From the NCBI RefSeq assembly GCF_004193775.1, contig NC_041007.1, positions 31,981,840 through 32,045,839 on the forward strand: a stretch of 64,000 bases of DNA, read 5' to 3'. The DNA is from Glycine soja. Its lineage: Eukaryota > Streptophyta > Magnoliopsida > Fabales > Fabaceae. Numbering within the stretch: position 1 is the stretch's first letter; every line of letters begins with the position of its first letter. Of this stretch, positions 22,563 to 34,400 are shown in pieces. Under the pieces are notes generated by a model that searched no databases, was not told the DNA's origin, and saw only the letters and a list, made by a program, of their open reading frames with translations. Position numbers and translations under genes: made by a program.

Positions 22563-22840
22563 GTAAATGACCGGTTGAAACTTTGTTTTTCACTGATTAA
22601 CTGAGGTTACAACACAAATGACCAGTTGAATTTTATTTTAACAGTGATTAGACGAGATTACAACACAAACGATCGGTTGGAATTCATTTAAACAGTGATT
22701 AAGTGAGATTACAATACAAACGATCGGTTGGAATTCATTTCAGTAGTGATTAAGTGAGATTACAATACAAATGATCGGTTGGAATTCATTTTAACAGTGA
22801 TTAAGTGAGATTACGACACAATTAATCGGTCGAAACTCGC
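22563..22840 (-). repeat. 51-bp tandem repeats inside LTR A3
   Basis: GATCGGTTGGAATTCATT recurs at 22671, 22722 and 22773, exactly 51 bp apart, with more diverged units on both sides (about 5 in all). A1 has only about two comparable units near 6400-6480. The repeats lie in the transcribed half of the LTR. Confidence 0.8.
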
Positions 22841-23138
22841 TTTAAACAAAAAAAAAGATCACTGATGGTAGAAGAATGAAGATGAAGACATGCAAAGCAA
22901 GGATGGACCCCTATGGGTGCATAGAATGAATTCAAAGCTTCAAAAATAAAAACTAATCGGTCGAAGAGCAAAGAACGATGAAGAACGATCACAAAATCGA
23001 TCACGGAAACATTATGGAAGCGTTACGAAAGCACCTCGACCTTGATTTTTCTTCTTCTTTCTCCTTCTTCTCACTAATTTCTCTCAAATCCTTTTGATTT
23101 TAGATGTTGGACCCCTAAGCTCTGCCCCATAAAGTGGC

Positions 23139-23860
23139 GGAGATCATGCCTTTGCTAACATGGCAGAGTTGTACCTAGTGCTTGACGTCGTCATCCCTTT
23201 GAAGTTAAAGGTGTCGGATTTCGACAAGTACAAAGGGACCACTTATCTGAAGAACCACTTGAAGATGTATTGTCGGAAGATGGGGGCTTACGCGAAAGAT
23301 GAAAAATTGCTGATGTATTTCTTCCAAGAAAGCCTTACTGGGGCAGCCATCACATGGTATAGTAACTTAGAACCTTCCCAAGTCCATTCTTGGAAGGACC
23401 CAATGGTTGCCTTCGTTAGGCAGTATCAATACAATTCTGATATGGCTCCGGATAGGATGTATGTATAAAACATGGGTAAAAACGGGCACGAATCTTGCAA
23501 AGAATACGCCCAAAGGTGGAGGGATCTGGCAGCCCAAGTGGCGCCCCCAATGACAAAAAGGGAGACGATAACAATAATAGTAAACACGTTACCAATGTTC
23601 TAGTATGAGAAAATGGTCGGTTACACACCTTCAAGCTTTGCGGATTTAGTTTTCATTGGTGAAAGGATCGAAGTGGGTCTGAAAAGAGGAAAATTTGATC
23701 ATCCTGCTTTGACAAATAAAAAGCCTAGGACAAATGGAGAAAATGAGGATGAGGGAGGAACCCATGCTGTGACTATCGTTCCTACATGGCCAAATTTCCC
23801 ACCAGCTCAACAATATCAGTACTTAGTCAATATCATCCCTTCTCATTACCAACTGGACCT
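23139..23860 (+). pseudogene. Tat/Ogre-type gag fragment inside LTR A3
   Basis: Encodes VSDFDKYKGTTYLKNHLK, YCRKMGAYAKDEKLLMYFF, LTGAAITWYSNLEPS, WKDPMVAFVRQYQYNSDMAPDRM, then, after a stop at 23466-23468, HESCKEYAQRWRDLAAQVAPPM and YEKMVGYTPSSFADLVF. This is the retrotransposon gag core, homologous to A2 gag (52247-53045), which is frameshifted in other places. It starts abruptly and ends before the CCHC region. It runs opposite to the surrounding LTR. No target duplication around it is visible, so it may be a recombination or template-switch product. Confidence 0.75.
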
Positions 23861-23892
23861 CAGGGACCCCTTTCCTTCAGCCCCCTCACGCT

Positions 23893-23900
23893 TATTTATA
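23893..23900 (-). promoter_or_regulatory. TATA box of LTR A3
   Basis: TATAAATA on the minus strand, 304 bp from the LTR 5' end. The inverted gag fragment begins only a few tens of bases downstream, so a transcript from here would carry gag antisense RNA. Confidence 0.55.
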
Positions 23901-24204
23901 GAAAATGAGGGGTGGAGGTTGCACAATAGCTCGCCCAGGTGAGCTGCTTGCTTCCTCTTGAAGTAACCTTGCTCGCCCAAGCGAGCTGGTTACTTCACCC
24001 CTAACCTTTCTAGTGGGCCCAGGGGCTGAAAAATTCCCCAAAAGTTACCCTTTTGCCATTCTTTTGAGTATTTTTTACATTTCCTTCCGAAACATCACAA
24101 AACCCTATGGATTGCATGCCAATTAATGTCAAGCAGCTCAATTTGGCTGGCAAGAATCCAAATGTTGGCAAATGATCATCCCCGGATGAAATTAGGGTAT
24201 GACA

Positions 24205-24735
24205 CACTCATGCACCCAACATCTTCATGATTTATGTACATAGGGACTCATTAGGTAGGTCTGTTCTAATTTTTTGTTTCAATACTAACCTAGGTACTCA
24301 TATGGGACACCTTAGGTTTGTGGTACTTTTTTGTAGGAATAATCAAGATGAAAATACAGAAAAAGGTATGTTTTATTGCATTACATTCTTTAATTTTTTC
24401 AATAGTGATCAAGGGTTTCCCACAAACCCTAAGAGAATAAAGGTCATTCCTGAGTGGCCCACTCCACCAAGTATAAGGAAAATTTAGGGCTTCCATGACT
24501 TAACAAACTTTTACAAAAGGTTTGTCCCATATTTTTCTATACTTGTAGCACCACTCATTGAGTTGGTGAGGAACCATGTTCCCTCATGGAAAGATGCCTA
24601 GGAAATGGGTTTTCAGACCTTACCTTACTCCAACATACCAAACACCACTAATATATATGTTTTTATCCTTTTTACAGGTGTTGGGGGAAGAAGCCCACAG
24701 TTTCAAGAACCTCTGGATTTGAGGTCAAATCCTTT
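24205..24735 (+). pseudogene. B1 RT/connection remnant
   Basis: Continues the B1 ORF after A3. It encodes degraded Ty3 RT sequence (GHLRFVVLFCRNN, then RIKVIPEWPTPPSIRKI) and the connection segment (HDLTNFYKRFVPYFSILVAPLIEL), then jumps to FQEPLDLRSNPFQGGG next to the polypurine tract. RNase H, integrase and protease are absent. Stops at 24485 and 24599 break the frame. B2 (42851-43240) shows the same truncated order. Confidence 0.75.
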
Positions 24736-24750
24736 TCAAGGGGGAGGTAA
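24736..24750 (+). other. Polypurine tract of B1
   Basis: TCAAGGGGGAGGTAA immediately precedes the LTR start TGATGCAATCC. B2 has CCAAGGTGGAGGGAA at the same place. Confidence 0.8.
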
Positions 24751-25705
24751 TGATGCAATCCTACCCCCCAAGGGCATTGAATAGAAGACTCGAAGAGGAT
24801 TGAGCCAGAGATGCAAGAGAAGACCCTAAGGTTCTCATGAGCCTTAGGGTAGATTTCAGGCCCATGGACTAAGTATGAGCCCCCTTATCTTTGTACATAT
24901 TAGATTAAGGTTTCATTATTTTTGTATTTAGGACTCCATAATGTAGGTAGGGTACATTAGAAATGTAGGATTTTTCAGCCCTTGTATTTTAGGGCACCTA
25001 TACTAGTTTTGTATTAGGGGTAGTTTTGTAATTTCATATGCATTAAGTGAATATTTGATGTGTGTGTTGGAAAATAAATTTAATTGAATTGGGAGAAGCC
25101 AAATCCAATTTAATTTTAGAGGGGGAGGTGAGCATTTGCTTGCTACACCCCATTGCCACATCATATATAGTCACACTTTGTGCATGTCCTTCATGTTTTA
25201 CATGCCTCATGACACCTAAGCACACTTAGTGGAGAATACTGGACTTGATCTTGGATTAGTGGGATAAACCATAGCTAAAATTCATTAATCATAATTAGTG
25301 AAATTTTGGCCCCAAAATTTGGCTCTACAAATTCAAGTGAAATTTGAATAGAAATTCAAATTTCCCTCCAATATTGTGTGACACTTAGGCTATAAATAGA
25401 GGTCATGTGTGTGCATTTTTTTCAACTTTGATCATTTTAAAATTACACTTCAAAGTTCAGACTTCATTTGAGGCACAAAATTTTGTGCTCCTTCTCTCCC
25501 TCTCCCTCTACTCATCTTCTCCTACCTTTAAGCTCTTATCCATGGATTCCTATGGTGGTGAGCTTCTTCTTGACTCATCTTCTCCTTGAAGTGGCATCTC
25601 CAATCATCTTTCATCTCCATTCTATTGCCATTCATCTTCAAGAAGCAAATGACTCCATTGATGAAGAAGATCCAAGGCCTACAAGCTTCAAAGGGAGCTA
25701 CATCA
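24751..25705 (+). mobile_element. 3' LTR of B1
   Basis: 955 bp, TGATGCAATCC to GAGCTACATCA, with TATAAATA at 25391-25398. The same LTR type, in two opposed copies, forms the palindrome at 38687-40189. The LTRs of B3 and B2 share its first ~90 bp but differ in the middle and so represent another subtype. Short open frames around 25407-25774 are spurious. Confidence 0.9.
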
Positions 25706-28629
25706 GAAGCAGTGGTGGAGGGTGAAGATGAGGCTGAGGGGCAGGTTAATGGAAAACCTTTGGCTAAGGTTTAGGTTGATGAACAAGGTTTGGTGGAGGT
25801 TTAGGTGCAGGATTATGAAATGTTGACTTCAACTCAACAACCATTATGGCTAGGATGTAAAAATACATCAAAGTTGTTTGTTGTTGTTAAGATGTTGAGC
25901 AAAAAATTTACACATAACATGTCACAGGCCTGCGTCAATGATGTGATGATTTTTTTAAAGAGTCAAACCAAATTGAGAATGTCATTCCTTCTAGTTTCAA
26001 GAAAGCAAAGAAACTTGTAGTAGGGCTAGGTTTATCGAGTATAAAAATAGATTGTTGCATTGATGGGTGTATGTTGTATTACAAAGACGATAATACTTTG
26101 AAGGAATGCAAATTTTGTGAAAAAGCCTTGATATAAAGCACACAGGAAGTTGTAAGCAAAACTCTAAGGATGTAGCCTACAAGAGATTGCATTACTTGTT
26201 GCTCGTCCCTAGACTACAAAGATTATATGCTTCTGTGAAATTTGTGGAGCACAAGAGTTAGCACCATGAAAATTGTAGGGAAGAATGTGTGTTGTGTCTT
26301 CCTTCAATTAGGGAAACCTGGAAACACTTTGATCAATTATATCCTGATTTTTCCTCAGAATTGCAAAATGTTAGACTTTGCTTATGTGCTAATGGATTCT
26401 CTTCTTTTCACCAATCAGAAACACTACCATATTCTTGTAGGCTTGTTGTTGTCACACCATATAACTTTCTTCCAGAGCTATGTATGATGACTCCATATAT
26501 GTTCCTAACCATGTTCATTTCAAGTCTCCACAATCCAAAATCTAAAATTGATGTATATTTGCAATCATTGATAAATGAATTGCAACAATTTTGGAATGAT
26601 GGTGTAATAACAAATGATGCCTCCAAAAGGCAAAATCTTCAAATGAGAGTGTAGAAGCAAGCTTCATGATGATGAACCAAGCAATTTTGATGATGCCAAA
26701 AGCCCAAGTGATTGGTTCAAGACTTCAAGATCAAGCATCAAGAATCCAATCCAAGATTCAAGAATCAAGAGAAGAAATCAAGAAGCAACAAGTCAAGACT
26801 TCATATAAGATAAGTATTAAAAGATTTTTTCAAAAACCAAATAGCACAGTTTTGTTTTACAAAAGAATTTTCTAAAATTTTCTAAGTTACCAGAGTGATT
26901 ACTCTCTAGTAATCGATTACCAGTTGGTAGTAATCGATTACCGATGATCAGATTGGTTTTCAAAATATTTTTCAAATGGTTTGAAATGTTTCAAAATGAT
27001 TTTCAAATAGTGTAATCGATTACACTATATTAGTAGTCGATTACAAGTGAATTTGAACGTTGGAATTCAAATCCAATTGTGAAGAGTCACAACTTTTCAT
27101 AAAATACATTGTGTAATCAATTACACCATTATGGTAATCGATTACTAGTGAATATTTTTGATAAAATAGTTAAGAGTTATAACTCTTAACATGGTTTTCT
27201 CAAAAGGTATCAAGGTTCTATAAATATAAGACCTTGGCACGCATTTGAAACACACATATCTCTGAAAAAAAAAACAATTATTTTTTTACCATGACCCATT
27301 GCTTTTCTTTGCCAAAACTCTTGCCAAAAAGCTTTCAAGACTTATGTTTCAAAACTTTGTTTTTCTGCAAGTGGAAATTCTGCAGAAAACAAAAGTGTGC
27401 TGCCTTTTCTTTCTTCTCCCTCTATACAAAAGATTTCAAAGGATTAACCACCTGAGATATTTGTTGCTTCACCCTACAAAGATTTCAAAGGACTAACTTG
27501 TTGAGATATCTTTGTCTTAACACATTGTAGCGTACATCCTTTGTGGTACAAGTAGAGCGTACATCTACTTGGGTTGTAATATTGAGAATAAGAGAGGGTA
27601 CATCTCTTGTGGATCAGTTCAAGTGGAGCATACATCCACTTGGTGTTACACTGAGCACAAAGGAGGGGACATCCTTTGGGGCTCATTGCTTGTAAAGGAT
27701 TTTACAAGGTTAAAGGAAATCTCAAGAACTGGTGGTTGCTTGGGAACTGGATATAGGCATGGGTTGTTGCCGAACCAGTATAAAAACTTGTGTTTGTTTC
27801 CTTCTTCCCTATGCTCTTTAATTTCCATTGTGCACTTTTTATTTACACTTTACTTTTGTCTAAGTTATTGTTTCGGTTCTTTACTTTCTCATAACTTAGT
27901 AGTAAAGCCTAATTGAATCTAGTAACACTAAGAAGGATAAGTATTTTAAATAGTCAAGACACGTTCATAATAAATTTAACCCCCCCTTCTTAATTATTTA
28001 GAGGCCACTTGATTCAACAGAGAGTTGCACTGATGTGGACAATAAATGATTTCCTTACCTATAGGATGTTGCTTGGTTGGAGTATTGGTGGAAAAATTGC
28101 ATGCCCAATGTGTATGAAAAAATCAAAAGCTTTCTATTTGATAAAAAGGCATAAAATGACTTGGTTTGACTGTAATCATCAATTTTTACCTTATAACCAT
28201 GCTTTTATGAGAAATAAGGATGTTTTTCCAAATATAGAATTGAGAAATATGAGCCTCCTCCCAGGTTAAGTGGTAAACCAATATGGAAAATGAATTCTGA
28301 CATTCCCAAGCCAACGAAAGTAAAGGAATGCATTATTCTAGTTTGTGGATGTTCCCATAATTGGACAAAGAATATTTTGGGATTTTTCATATTGGAAACA
28401 CAATCTATTGAGACACAACTCTATGTATATAGAAAAAATGTCTTTGAAAATGTGTTTCATACTATTATGGATGACAAAGGGAAAACTAGAGATGATGAAA
28501 AGGCACGATTAGACTTGAAAAAAGCATTATCAAAGAAAGGATTTATGTTTGAAAACAAATTCTAATGGGAAGTGTATATAGCCAAAAGCTAAATTTTGTT
28601 TATCAAATCAACAAAAGACTGATGTGTGT
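25706..28629 (+). pseudogene. CACTA (En/Spm) transposase tnp2 remnant
   Basis: Two parts, 25706-26649 and 28020-28629, separated by solo LTR S3. The first encodes QQPLWLGCKNTSKL and later PYNFLPELCMMTPYMFLTMF. The second continues in register across the insertion: MWTINDFLTYRMLLGWS, ACPMCMKKSKAFYL, TWFDCNHQFLPYNHAF, and the DDKGKTRDDEKARLDL segment near 28470. These are conserved blocks of the tnp2-type transposase of CACTA transposons. Several stops and frameshifts are present. The 5' end is cut by B1 and the 3' end by B3; terminal CACTA repeats are not in view. Not functional. Confidence 0.82.
26650..28019 (+). mobile_element. S3: solo LTR with TAATCGATTAC motifs
   Basis: TGTAGAAGCAAGCTTCATG to TTGATTCAACA, with a perfect GAGAG duplication (26645-26649, 28020-28024). 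Four TAATCGATTAC or close variants at 26910-27150, TATAAATA at 27219-27226, and the five-fold GTACATC repeat at 27530-27680 show that it belongs with S1. Its 3' end is 300 bp shorter than S1's by internal differences. Confidence 0.92.
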
Positions 28630-28702
28630 TGATGCAATCCTACCCCCCAAGGGTATTGGATAGAAGACTCCAAGAGGATTGGGCTAGAGCTGCTAAAGAA
28701 GG
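28630..28702 (+). mobile_element. B3 LTR, first part
   Basis: TGATGCAATCC starts a B-type LTR directly after CACTA sequence. After 68 bp it is interrupted by C2, with target duplication GAAGG at 28698-28702, and resumes at 41239 with the second GAAGG. Confidence 0.85.
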
Positions 28703-29809
28703 TGATCGAGGCCATACCCGAATCAAATAAACATTAAAAATGCAGTATCTAGGAAGTGGTCCTAGGTCGTCTCCCAACAAGCCTCGGTCAACCAAACGTT
28801 CATAACAAATAGTTATAAAACAATAACGAATGGGGGGGTGCTTGTTTTTGTAAATTAAACAGCAAGCAAATTTGAATTAGAAAATAACAGAATTAAAACA
28901 TGTTGTTTCCCCTTGATTCATAAGCAAGTCTCTTATCCTAGGTTACGAGAATTTATCCTTAATCAGTTCAACCACTTAATCCAACCCTAAATTAAATTAC
29001 TAAGCGGAAATTAACATAAGGATGTCATTATGTGATTAAGCAACACATACACCAATTAATCATGAACAAAACTTATCATTAAGCATGAACGTAAATTAAG
29101 CGCAAAGACAATTAATCAAGCACTAAGCATGCATGGATTAATAGCAACAAATACAGAGTAATTGGTGAAGAGGAAAAACTGATCAGTATTCAATAGTAAT
29201 AACAAAACCTCAAAGAGAGCTGTGCTTGATCCTCAAGAGAAAACAACGTTGGAGACTTAGCCTTCCATTAATCAGCAGAAAACGAAATTGTAGATTGAAG
29301 CAGAAACGAAATTGCAGAAAACGAATTTTATTCTACGTGAACAGTGTGCATGAACAGTAAAAACTAGAATTCTAAAACCCTAGAATTATTCTCCTCTCCT
29401 CCAAAAAAAACTCCCTAAACTAAAACCCTGGTGCTGTTATATAGGTTCTCAGTCCCAAAGCTTACAAATCTATTTTAAGTCCAAGCTCATAAACGAAATA
29501 AAATAAAATCTGGACAAGATAAGATAAGATTGGATGAAATAAAATTTGGACGAAATAAAATCTAGATGAAATAAAATCTGGATAAGATAAGATTTAATAA
29601 AATAAAATTGTCTGCTCTCTTCAAGTCCAAGCCCAATTCCGGATTCAAGCCCAATTTTTTATAATTCTCCTAAAATTAAATTAAAAACAAAAAATTAGTC
29701 AAGTAAGCCCAAATGATAAACTGCATAATTAATTCGATAATTAAGGCTAATCAGTAATTAAAATGGTGACAAAAAGGGTTAAGAAATAGGAGAAAATAAT
29801 GACACATCA
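28703..29809 (-). mobile_element. 3' LTR of C2
   Basis: 1107 bp, TGATCGAGGCCATACC to AATGACACATCA. A possible TATA box on the minus strand (TATATAA) is at 29437-29443. It contains tandem AAATCTGGACGAAATAA-like units at 29505-29605 and a G-run shortened to 7. Confidence 0.9.
29437..29443 (-). promoter_or_regulatory. Possible TATA box of the C2 LTR
   Basis: TATATAA on the minus strand about 370 bp inside the LTR end; the equivalent position in C1 has the weaker TTTAAATAG. Assignment rests on position and base content only. Confidence 0.4.
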
Positions 29810-31329
29810 AATCCCCCCACATTTAGCCTTTTGCACTCCTGGGCCAAATAAAAAAGCAAAGCAAGGAACAAATCCAGAGACATTAATGAGAAACAAACAA
29901 ATACAAAAACAATTACATATTTCTCAATGAATCTCAAGGAATGGGCAACATCCAACACGTAGAGAGTTAAAGAATCAAGATAGTCATGAAAACCATCTAA
30001 GCATCTCAAACATGGCAAGATAGTCAATCAGCTCAAGAATGAAAAGTGATAAAGCCTCATAAGATATGCACTCTATCTCTCAAGTGTCTAGGCTACTCTT
30101 TACTCTCAGAGCACCCATGAAAACAAACACCACATAGACTCGGCAAGACTCTAAAATTGACAACCACACCACAAACACATGCATATGAGGATCAAAAGGT
30201 ATTTTAAGGTTGTAATGGGGCCAAGAACAAGGTAGAGGAAAGTATGGGATAAGTAGCTAAAACCCAAAGGAATAGAGGAACAATGGGGAATAAGTGAGAA
30301 CTAAGAAAAAGTAGTAAACCCCAAAACCAAAATTAAAAATTAAGCATAAAAGTAAACCCAAAAAAAAGTCAACCAAGTCCTCAAACCAATCCAAGACCTC
30401 ATGTATTCAACTTCATTCTTTTTCTATTTTTTTCATTTTTTTGAACGTGAACAGTAGCAATTGAAAAATAAAGTAACAATAAGGCAATATATGTATATAC
30501 ATCAAGCATGGCCAAAATACATCATCAAGCATGAATAAAAAAAACATATCATCCAATGAAACATACCCCCCCCCCCCCCCACACACACACACTTATTCCC
30601 AACACAATTCCAAAGCTCCAAAATTCCTTAAGGGTAGGGTGAGATCATGGTTTTTCACTTAAGCCTTGTAATGAGCTTCAAAACAAAGAAAGGGGAACAT
30701 AGGCTCAAAGGGGCTATCAAAGGAATTAATTCAAGGTAGGCTCATTTGGCTAGAGGCTTATAAGAAAAAAATGCCTAAATCATCTCCCAACATGCATATG
30801 AAGCAAGAAGTATCAACAAGAGTCGAACCAAGGCTATTGTGCAAGCAATCAATGGGGCAAAACACACTGAATAAAATAGATGATGATGGCTCAAATTCTC
30901 ACCAAGGGTAAATCTATCACTTCCAATTCGAACTTCCAAAACTAACTTGACATGCAGAGAAAAACAAGGATTTCAATTCACAAAATGCCAAGAAACTCCT
31001 ATTTCAAAAACAATTACCCATTACCTGTACATAACGTATAATTCAAAGAGAAACATGCAATGTTGTACATAAAACATAAAACCAAAATAACAAAATTAAC
31101 CTAGAAAACCTAAAAAAATTAAACAAGAAAACCAAACAAAATTAATCTAGAATACCCAACAAAATCAACAAAATTAAAGAACAATCTCCCCCCCCCCACA
31201 CACTTAAACAACACATTGTCCTCAATGTAGCACAATCACAAGATCAAGAGCAATCAAAACAATCAATAAAATTGGACAAGTGTAATAAAAGTAAAGAAGG
31301 AGACAAAAAAAAAAAGAAAACTCTCTAAG
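29810..31329 (-). other. Polypurine tract and non-coding 3' region of C2
   Basis: The polypurine tract (minus: AAATGTGGGGGGAT) adjoins the LTR at 29810-29823. Two more G-runs on the coding strand lie at 30566-30580 (15 G, next to a CA repeat) and 31188-31197. The rest is AT-rich and lacks an env frame. It is homologous along its length to 11973-13461 of C1. Confidence 0.7.
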
Positions 31330-32450
31330 TCATGGTGGAAGAGAAGTAGGGTGAAGTAAGGAGGTCTCCTCCACCACTACATCCACTAAGGAGGGATTTG
31401 TGAGGAATGGTTTCAACCGGTGTCCATTGACCTTGAAGCTCTTATTTGTGGATTCACTTTTGATCTCAACTGTACCATAAGGAAAAACACTAGTCACCAC
31501 AAAAGGACCAATCCACTTTGACCTCAACTTACCACTCATAAGTCTGAGCCTAGAGTTATACAATAAAACTCTTTGTCCAACCACGAAGTCCTTCTTAGCT
31601 ATCAAGCTGTCATGGAACTTCTTGGTCTTCTCCTTGTAGAATTTGGAATTCTCATAGGCTTCTAAATGGATCTCATCTAGCTCACTTAGTTGCAACTTCT
31701 CTATCTCTACAGGAAGATGGCATGCCTTGCAAAAGACAACCCGATAAGGCGACATTCCTATGGGTGCTTTGTAGGCAGTCCTATGCGCCCAAAGAGCATC
31801 ATTCAACTTGGTGCTCCAATCCTTTCTCTTTGGCTGCACAATCTTCTCTAAGATCCTTTTTATCACCCTTTTTGAAATCTCAGCCTGCCCATTAGTTTGG
31901 GGGTGGTAAGGTGTGGAATTTTTGTGCATGACCCCATACTTTTTGAGCAAGGCATACATGGATCTATTACAAAAATGGGTGCTTTGATCACTAACGATGG
32001 CTCTAGGGACTCCAAACCTGCAAAACAGATTAGATCTAACAAAATCTACAACAACCTTAGCATCGTTAGTTCTGGTGAGTTTGGCTTCCACCCATTTTAA
32101 AACATAATCAACAGTAAGGAGAATATAAACAAAACCAAAAGAGACAGGGAAAGGCCCCATAAAATCAATACCCCAAACATCAAACACCTCACAGAATAAC
32201 ATTGGTTGTTGAGGCATTTGTTGTCTCCATGAAAGTGAGTTGCCTGCTCTCTGACAAGGCTCACAAGTGCTACAGATTCTCCACGCATCCTTGAAGATGG
32301 TGGGCCAATAGAAACCGCAGTCAAGCACCTTACGAGTTGTCCTTTGTATGCCAAGATTGCCACCTGGTGTGGAAGAATGATAGAATTGCAGGACTGAGTC
32401 AATCTCATGGTCTGAAATGCATCTCCTAATAACCTGGTCACTTCACGACT
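31330..32450 (-). pseudogene. C2 integrase
   Basis: The frame from 32328 to 31330 is open (about 332 codons). It contains [25 protein letters not shown] (first Asp), [10 protein letters not shown] (second Asp) and NGQAEISK (Glu), then the C-terminal WIGPFVV and VNGHRLK segments, to the natural stop at 31330. Upstream of 32328 the HHCC region is broken by stops between 32350 and 32460. Compared with C1, 21 residues between VEIE and [10 protein letters not shown] are deleted in frame (63 bp, near 31704), shortening the linker before the C-terminal domain. Confidence 0.85.
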
Positions 32451-32508
32451 TTCACAAATAGGGGTCATCCCAAATATAATGCTTAGCATCACTCTTAATT
32501 TTATCATT

Positions 32509-33230
32509 TTAAGCTTTAGATGCTAAGGGAGGAAAAACATAAGCAACCAAATAATTCACAATATTAGAAAACCAGGGAGTAGGGAAGGAATCAAAAATAC
32601 TATACAGAATGTACAAATGGTCATCCGGAAAATCATCCCAAATGGGTGAGTCCTCAGGCACACGCTCAATCCTACTCAGATGGTCAGCCACGAGGTTCTG
32701 TGCATCGCTTTGATCACGGATCTCCAAATCAAACTCTTGGAGCCAAAGAATCCACCTGATCAATCTAGGCTTTGATTCAACCTTCTTCAACAGGTACTTC
32801 AGAGTTGCATGGTCAGTATAAACAATAACACGAGTACCAAGTAAATATGAACGAAATTTCTCAAGAGAAAAAACTATTGCTAATATAGCTCCTTCTCTAT
32901 GGTAGTGTAATTTGCTTGAGCAGCATCCAAAGTTCTAGAAGCGTAGTAGATCACCCGAGGCAGCTTATCAATCTTTTGAGCAAGGAAAGCCCCCAATGCG
33001 TAATTGGATGCATCGCACATTAGCTCAAATGGGGTTGTCCAATCAGGTGCCTGAATGATAGGGGTGGTAGTCACCACACGCTTGAAGCAATCAAAAGCCT
33101 CTTTGCATCGGTCATCAAAATCAAACTCCACCTCCTTTTGCAGCAGATTGGATAGTGGAAGGACCACTTTGCTAAAATCCTTGATAAAGTGCCTTTAAAA
33201 CCCTGCATGACCAAGAAAAGAACAAACCTC
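32509..33230 (-). pseudogene. C2 RT connection and RNase H, broken
   Basis: Two frames are needed. 33167-32880 has [19 protein letters not shown] and [15 protein letters not shown]; 32790-32509 has [20 protein letters not shown] and [13 protein letters not shown] frameshift sits near 32880, where the EKEL block meets the next segment. Stops lie at 33231-33233 (TGA), near 33196, and 32509-32511. RNase H activity is lost in this copy. Confidence 0.82.
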
Positions 33231-34400
33231 TCACACGCAAGAGGGGTAAGGCAATTGTGAAATAGCATCTATTTTTGCAGGGTCTACCTCTATGCCCCTA
33301 CTGGAAATGATATGCCCTAAAACTATACCTTGTTCTACCATGAAGTGACATTTTTCAAAATTCAGCACAAGGTTTGTTTCAATGCATTTACTAAGAACTC
33401 TATCCAGACTATCCAAACATGTATCAAAAGAGGATCCATAAATAGTAAAATCATCAATAAACACCTCTATGCAACTCTCTAAAAAATCACTGAAAATGCT
33501 AAGCATACACCGCTGGAAGGTACCAGGGGCGTTGCATAGGCCAAAGGGCATACTCCTATAGGCAAAAGTGCCAAAGGGACAGGTGAATGTGGTCTTTTTT
33601 TGATCCTCAGGAGCAATATGAATTTGTAAATAACCAGAAAAAACATCAAGAAAACAGTAATGAGACTTACCTGCCAAGTGCTCAAGCATTTGATCAATGA
33701 ATGGCAGGGGAAAATGATCTTTTCTGGTTACTTGGTTCAGCCTCCTATGATCAATGCAGACTCGCCAGCTGTTCTGCACTCTTGTGGGGATAAGCTCATC
33801 CCTCTCATTCTTGATCACTGTGAGGCCTGTCTTCTTAGGAACCACTTGGACTGGACTCACCCACTGGTTGTCAGAAATGGGGTAGATGATTCCAACTTGT
33901 AAGAGCTTGGTCAACTCCTTTTTCACCACATCTAGAATGACAGGGTTGAGTCGCCGTTGTGGCTGCCTCACTGGCTTAGCTCCATCCTCTAAAAGTATCC
34001 TATGCATGCAGGTAGATGGGCCAATACCAGGAATGTCTGCTAAAGTCCATCCAATGGCTTTCTTGTGCTTCTTGAGAACTGGCAACAACTTCTCCTCTTG
34101 CTCAGTAGCAAGGGAGGCGGAGATGATCACTAGAAATTTTTCCTTGTCCTCCAAGTAAGCATATTTGAGGGCTGCTGGTAAGGGCTTCAACTCTGGTGTG
34201 GGTGGTGGCTGAACAGTGGGAGGAACCAGGGTAGGAGAAGAAGAAAGTTCCTCAGCCTGTACCTCATAAAGCAAGTCAGAAGTATATGTACTTCCTGCAA
34301 CATGGTTAGTGCATTTTGACTCTAAAAAATCAACATCAAGAGGTACAACACCCAGAAAATCAGAACCAGACTCAAATTCAGATTCATTCTCAACATAAAA
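33231..34400 (-). pseudogene. C2 reverse transcriptase
   Basis: From the S4 insertion to a TGA at 33231. It encodes IGWTLADIPGIGPSTCMHRI, WRVCIDHRRLNQ, HFPLPFIDQMLEHLAG, FLDVFSGYLQI, FTCPFGTFAYRSMPFGLCNAP, the catalytic FIDDF, and the thumb ([18 protein letters not shown]). Here RT is one open stretch, unlike C1. The start at 34274 is not a real initiation site: the frame continues from the protease side once S4 and one TAAAA copy are discounted. Confidence 0.87.

Larger units (their letters stand above)
21959..24204 (-). mobile_element. A3: A-type solo LTR carrying an inverted gag fragment
   Basis: On the minus strand it starts TGTCATACCC at 24204 and ends GGTTGCGGCA at 21959. It is flanked by CACTT (21954-21958) and CACTC (24205-24209), a 5-bp duplication with one difference. 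It is longer than the A1 LTR because about 0.75 kb of A-type gag sequence, in the opposite orientation, lies just after the TATA/start region (about 23125-23860). No other internal region is present. U3 (23860-24204) is shorter than in A1. Confidence 0.78.
10492..25705 (+). mobile_element. B1: deleted chromovirus-like Ty3 element, interrupted
   Basis: B1 pieces are 10492-10853, 21121-21958, 24205-24750 and the 3' LTR 24751-25705. C1 (duplication GTCAC) and A3 (CACTT/CACTC) interrupt it. Order of parts: a lysine/glutamate-rich gag start, a CCHC knuckle fused to a shortened RT, an RT-to-connection remnant, a polypurine tract, and the LTR. B2 on the minus strand has the same deletions at the same places, so this shortened form was itself copied. 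No 5' LTR or primer site is visible; the left end is joined to the copia remnant. The 3' flank is CACTA sequence. Confidence 0.8.

Noticed and set aside
25407..25774. Three overlapping plus-strand ORFs
   Set aside because: They lie in the 3' end of the B1 LTR and its CACTA flank, and frames differ between LTR copies.
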